DNA from: JAWOGN01 sp046496815
Lineage (GTDB): Bacteria; Desulfobacterota; DSM-4660; Desulfatiglandales; Desulfatiglandaceae
Reading direction: 5' to 3'
NCBI GenBank assembly: GCA_046496815.1
Contig: JAWOGN010000024.1
Span: forward strand, 1-7,177
Length of the DNA stretch: 7,177 nucleotides
Of the stretch, positions 4,278 to 7,177 are shown in pieces. The notes beneath the pieces are model-generated. The model saw only the letters and a program-made list of their open reading frames with translations, ran no database searches and had not been told where the DNA came from. A program made the position numbers and the translations under genes. Each line of letters begins with the position of its first letter. Position 1 is the first letter of the stretch.

Positions 4278-6605
4278 CTACTCAGACGCGGGCGGGAAAA
4301 AAACCGTAAACACCGTGCCCGAGGATTGATGACAATCCCCCTGTGTTTTACAAAGATCACAATCACTTATTTTCCCTGGACATACGTCTTTGTCCCTGGG
4401 AAGATTCCGGCATCTTTGGGAGGTCATGTCAATTTTGAAGTTATAGCGTTCGGAAAAAATCTTCATGCGCAGAAGATCGGCACCTTTCCCCCCCGCGTTA
4501 AAATCAAACGGCCGTTTGGATGAATAATCCATTGTTTCCTGTGTGGTGAAAAATCCTTCAAAAATCCGTCTCTGATTTTCAGCTGTGATCCCTACCCCGT
4601 AGTCATGGACCACCAGTTCCGTCCCGTTCCCCCTTTTCCGGACGAAAATCTCTATTTTCCCTTCGTCCGGGGTGTTCTCCACCGCATTCTTGATCAACCC
4701 GGCGACGACCTTTTTCAGTGGATCGACCGGCATACGAATGGCCGGTGCGGATTCAAGTCGAGTTATCAGCTCTACCTGACGGTGGGAAAACTGCGGTTTT
4801 ATCGCTTCGAGCGTTTCCGAAACAAATTGATCGAGCAAAATATCCTGAGGGGGGCTTTCTGTTTCGCCGAACATTTCATCAATTCGATTTCGGATTTTCT
4901 CCACCAGTTCACCCTCACCCACTTCCGCTGCGAAAAGGGACTCCAACGCATCGGCGCATTCATCGAGCAACCACGAAAGCAACCGATGGGTTTCGTAGTG
5001 CCTGTCGCGCATGATATCCTCCACCTGGTATTGCATCTCCAGTATGCGGTCCAGATTTCGTTTGGCCCTTTCGATGGTGGGTTTCCAGCTCTCATGCGGC
5101 AATTCGGAAAGACGCTTCGTCAAAATATTCAAGGAAGCGCCCAACACGGCCAGCGGTGTCCTGAGTTCATGAGAAAGATGATTGATAACCCTGTCTTTTG
5201 CCCGGTTGAGGCTTGTCACCTCATTGTACGCTTCCTTCAATTCATCTGAAAACCGGGCGTTTTCAATAGAAAGCGCTACCGTACTTCCGATCATGTTCAG
5301 GAGTTCGACGTCTGTCTTGTCGAATGCACCCGCCTTTTTATTCATCGCACACAGGACTCCGATGACCCGCTCTTTGCTCTTGAGGGGCACATCCAAAAGA
5401 CTTCGGGTCTTGAAGCCGGCCTGGGTATCCACCACGGAATAGAAGTCGGGATTTTTCGATACATCCTGAACGATGGTGGGCTCCCCGGTCCGAATCACCT
5501 TTCCGGAAACCCCCTTTTCAGCAGGGAAACGAATTTGGATTTCTTTCACCCGCTTCTCGGTAGCCGAATCATCATGTGCGGCGGATTTGAAGAAGAGCTC
5601 GTTTTTTTCCTCATCCAGGAGGATGACCAGCGCCCCCTCGGTCCCGATCAGGTTCTTGATCTCACCGCTTATGTAATCCAAAAGCCCCTCCAAAAGTGGG
5701 TATTTGGGGAGTGCCGTACTGATCCGCAAAAGCGCCTCATTGTTCCGTGCGATTCTCTTTTCTTGAGTGATATCCCGGAGGATGACCAGTTCGCCGGAAG
5801 GGGTCGCTTCGGTTTCCGAAAACACCGCCGCCCTGAAACTCACATCCAAGACGCGACCGTCCTTCGTCATTCGTCGGGTTTCTTGACGCAGAACCTCTCT
5901 GTCTTCAAACAGCCTTTTTCTGTTGTCTCTGAACTCCTTCTCAAGGTCCGGCGGAACATAGGGGATCTCTTTGCCCTCCAGTTCGGCCAGGGTCCACCCA
6001 AAAGTCCTCGAAAAAGCCGGATTGAGATAGGAAACCCGTCCATTCAGGTTGAATACAACCAGAGGATAGGGAACAAAATCCAAGAGGGTTCGGTAGCGTC
6101 TTTCTGATTTTCTAAGATCTTCCAGGGCATCGAATTTTTCCGTGATATCACGGGCAATCCCACGAAATCCGATTCTCTCTCCCTTCTGATTGGTTATCAG
6201 GTTTGCCGACAGCTCAATGACGCTGACTTGGCCGTCTTCTTTTTTTATTTTCCAAATGAGATCTGAAACGGCTCGGCCCGTTTCATACATTGTGCCGAAT
6301 GCTTCAGATCCCCCTCTGGCTTGCGCTTCATCCAGAAATTTTGCAAAATTTTGAAACTGTATTTTCTCTCTGGGGTACCCGAGAATCTTGCAAAGGGATT
6401 TATTGAAGTATAGAAAATTTCCATGAATGTCTAATTCGTATACCCCTTCCTCAATATTCTCCACAAAGGCCTGATACCGTTCGCTTGACAACCGCTCACA
6501 TGCCGTCAGGAAGCTCTCCCCCGCATAGCCGTCGTCTCCGGGCGCGAACGTTTGAGGACTTCCCGGCGTCGAGTCGGCAGGCCGCTTTGATTTATCTTCT
6601 TTCAT
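4278..6605 (-). CDS. Soluble PAS-PAS-GAF sensor histidine kinase with a cysteine cluster in the ATPase domain
   Basis: A 775-residue sensor kinase with no signal peptide or membrane span, so a cytoplasmic signal is expected. Order: disordered N-terminus (1-40), PAS1 (about 43-157, ending RDITEK), PAS2 (about 168-285, ending RDITQEK), GAF (about 300-452), a coiled linker, then the dimerisation helix with SHELRTPL, phospho-acceptor His479. The ATPase domain shows the N-box (Asn640, Asn644), G1 DYGVGI (668-673), F-box FEGFF (682-686) and G2 GGKGADLL (705-712). Two oddities: an extra helical stretch (about 535-600) makes the H-box to N-box distance about 160 residues, and five cysteines (732, 742, 749, 752, 758) lie between the G2 box and the last strand. 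The ATG has only a weak AGGA 11 bases upstream. The likely partner is the NtrC-type regulator encoded just upstream; the thioesterase gene follows. Confidence 0.94.
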   Translation of the reverse strand: MKEDKSKRPADSTPGSPQTFAPGDDGYAGESFLTACERLSSERYQAFVENIEEGVYELDIHGNFLYFNKSLCKILGYPREKIQFQNFAKFLDEAQARGGSEAFGTMYETGRAVSDLIWKIKKEDGQVSVIELSANLITNQKGERIGFRGIARDITEKFDALEDLRKSERRYRTLLDFVPYPLVVFNLNGRVSYLNPAFSRTFGWTLAELEGKEIPYVPPDLEKEFRDNRKRLFEDREVLRQETRRMTKDGRVLDVSFRAAVFSETEATPSGELVILRDITQEKRIARNNEALLRISTALPKYPLLEGLLDYISGEIKNLIGTEGALVILLDEEKNELFFKSAAHDDSATEKRVKEIQIRFPAEKGVSGKVIRTGEPTIVQDVSKNPDFYSVVDTQAGFKTRSLLDVPLKSKERVIGVLCAMNKKAGAFDKTDVELLNMIGSTVALSIENARFSDELKEAYNEVTSLNRAKDRVINHLSHELRTPLAVLGASLNILTKRLSELPHESWKPTIERAKRNLDRILEMQYQVEDIMRDRHYETHRLLSWLLDECADALESLFAAEVGEGELVEKIRNRIDEMFGETESPPQDILLDQFVSETLEAIKPQFSHRQVELITRLESAPAIRMPVDPLKKVVAGLIKNAVENTPDEGKIEIFVRKRGNGTELVVHDYGVGITAENQRRIFEGFFTTQETMDYSSKRPFDFNAGGKGADLLRMKIFSERYNFKIDMTSQRCRNLPRDKDVCPGKISDCDLCKTQGDCHQSSGTVFTVFFPPASE

Positions 6606-6743
6606 CGCAAAAAAGATCCTGACCCAAAGGGTGGGGTTTCGTGGTTGGGAGGGACATGGGCGCCCCGCAAGACAACCGCTTTCGGACCAAACTTGTAAGG
6701 CAGGGCAGCGGCCCGACTCTCGAGGTGCGCTGCCATGGCCTTT
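6606..6743. other. Regulator - kinase intergenic gap
   Basis: This 138-base gap lies between the stop of the regulator and the start of the kinase. It holds a 7-bp inverted repeat (6704-6734) and a small open frame that ends in an ATGA overlap with the kinase start. I see no sigma-70 or sigma-54 promoter and no T-tract terminator, which favours read-through from the regulator gene. Confidence 0.5.
6704..6734 (-). repeat. 7-bp inverted repeat after the regulator stop codon
   Basis: GGCAGCG (6704-6710) and CGCTGCC (6728-6734) are perfect reverse complements with a 17-base spacer. In the transcript it would form a G+C-rich stem 9 bases after the regulator stop. Without a U-run it is more likely a processing or stability element than a terminator. 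Confidence 0.35.
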
Positions 6744-7175
6744 TCAGTTCTCCTTCGAACGAAGCGCCGAAGAATCAATTTCAAACTTCTTGATTTTGTA
6801 GTGGATAGCCCGGCGGCTTATGCCGAGCAATTTGGCTGCATTCTTTTGCACACCCCCTGCCTGCTTCAGCGCACGAAGGATGGCATGACGTTCGCTCTCT
6901 TCCAGAGAGAAAGCGTCGTCATCGGAAGCAGTCGCACCGGGAGCCTCAGGAAGACCGCTCAAACGGAGGTCACTCGGTCGCAAGATCCCGTCCCGACATA
7001 AGACGATGCCGGCTTCCAAAGCGTTCTTCAGTTCCCGAACATTTCCCGGCCAAGGATAGTCGCTCAGCCATTTCATGGTTTCCGGTGGAATCTCGACCCC
7101 GGGCAACTCACGGCTGTCGCAAAATTCCTTCACAAAATACGCCGCCAAAGGCGGTATATCCGCTTTTCTCTCACA
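6744..7175 (-). CDS. Sigma-54-dependent NtrC-family transcriptional regulator, C-terminal part
   Basis: Only the last 143 codons are inside the window; the reading frame runs off the right edge with no start. The visible part begins in the end of the AAA+ domain: CERKADIPP (1-9, the usual L-R-x-R-x-x-DI-P region, with Cys where Arg is common), then YPWPGNVRELKNALE (40-54) with the sensor II arginine of GNVREL at 47. A linker follows, then a Fis-type helix-turn-helix (about 91-134) with NAAKLLGISRRAIHYKIKKF. Proteins of this kind use ATP to open sigma-54 RNA polymerase promoters. A receiver domain would be expected upstream but is not visible. The adjacent kinase gene supports a two-component pair. 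The TTG at 7148 is internal, not a start. Confidence 0.95.
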   Translation of the reverse strand, partial: CERKADIPPLAAYFVKEFCDSRELPGVEIPPETMKWLSDYPWPGNVRELKNALEAGIVLCRDGILRPSDLRLSGLPEAPGATASDDDAFSLEESERHAILRALKQAGGVQKNAAKLLGISRRAIHYKIKKFEIDSSALRSKEN

Positions 7176-7177
7176 AA

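Noticed and set aside
4605..5249. 214-codon open frame on the + strand
   Set aside because: It lies wholly antisense to the histidine kinase ATPase and dimerisation region, whose motifs are clear. No ribosome binding site or recognisable domain.
5535..6107. 190-codon open frame on the + strand
   Set aside because: Antisense shadow of the kinase PAS2/GAF region; the opposite strand has continuous domain homology.
1..7177. Mobile element, CRISPR array, toxin-antitoxin or defence system
   Set aside because: No transposase or integrase motifs, no regularly spaced repeats and no target-site duplications; all sizeable genes belong to housekeeping, signalling or metabolic families.

Overview
The window looks like chromosomal DNA of a Gram-negative bacterium, most likely from the Desulfobacterota (the former Deltaproteobacteria) or a close relative. 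The grounds are a soluble multi-PAS/GAF histidine kinase paired with an NtrC-type regulator, an MJ0042 zinc-ribbon/DUF3426-like membrane protein, a bacterial RtcB ligase, moderate G+C and clear GGAGG-type ribosome binding sites. This placement is inferred from gene types, not from a phylogenetic marker. There is no tRNA, rRNA, CRISPR array, transposase or phage gene, so the region reads as ordinary core or near-core genome.

Layout. On the + strand, 1-828 is the C-terminal half or more of the RNA ligase RtcB. After a 185-base gap rich in small inverted repeats, 1014-1820 encodes a stand-alone GlmU-like nucleotidyltransferase. Its stop codon overlaps, tail to tail, the stop of a minus-strand gene (1817-2836) for a zinc-ribbon, single-membrane-span protein. 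That gene follows hpt (2869-3447, minus), a hypoxanthine phosphoribosyltransferase with a well-formed sigma-70-type promoter at 3509-3537. A 310-base intergenic stretch (3448-3757) holds this promoter and a long hairpin. Further right on the minus strand are a PaaI-type hotdog thioesterase (3758-4213), a 775-residue PAS-PAS-GAF histidine kinase (4278-6605) and the C-terminal end of a sigma-54-dependent NtrC-family regulator (6744-7175, cut by the window edge).

How the genes may work together. The regulator, kinase and thioesterase lie in the order of transcription with short gaps and may form one operon. The kinase has no membrane span, so it should sense a cytoplasmic signal; its natural partner is the adjacent sigma-54 activator. 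hpt and the zinc-ribbon protein form a second transcription unit, with the stop and a possible start overlapping as GTGA. RtcB and the nucleotidyltransferase are a third, co-directional pair whose functional link is unproven.

Most unusual points: a five-cysteine cluster inside the kinase's ATP-binding domain; a GlmU-like pyrophosphorylase with no acetyltransferase domain beside an RNA ligase; a hairpin in the 3448-3757 gap whose 5' arm can pair with either of two copies of a 9-base repeat; and the shared-stop convergent gene pair. I see no convincing evidence of a wholly new multi-gene system here.
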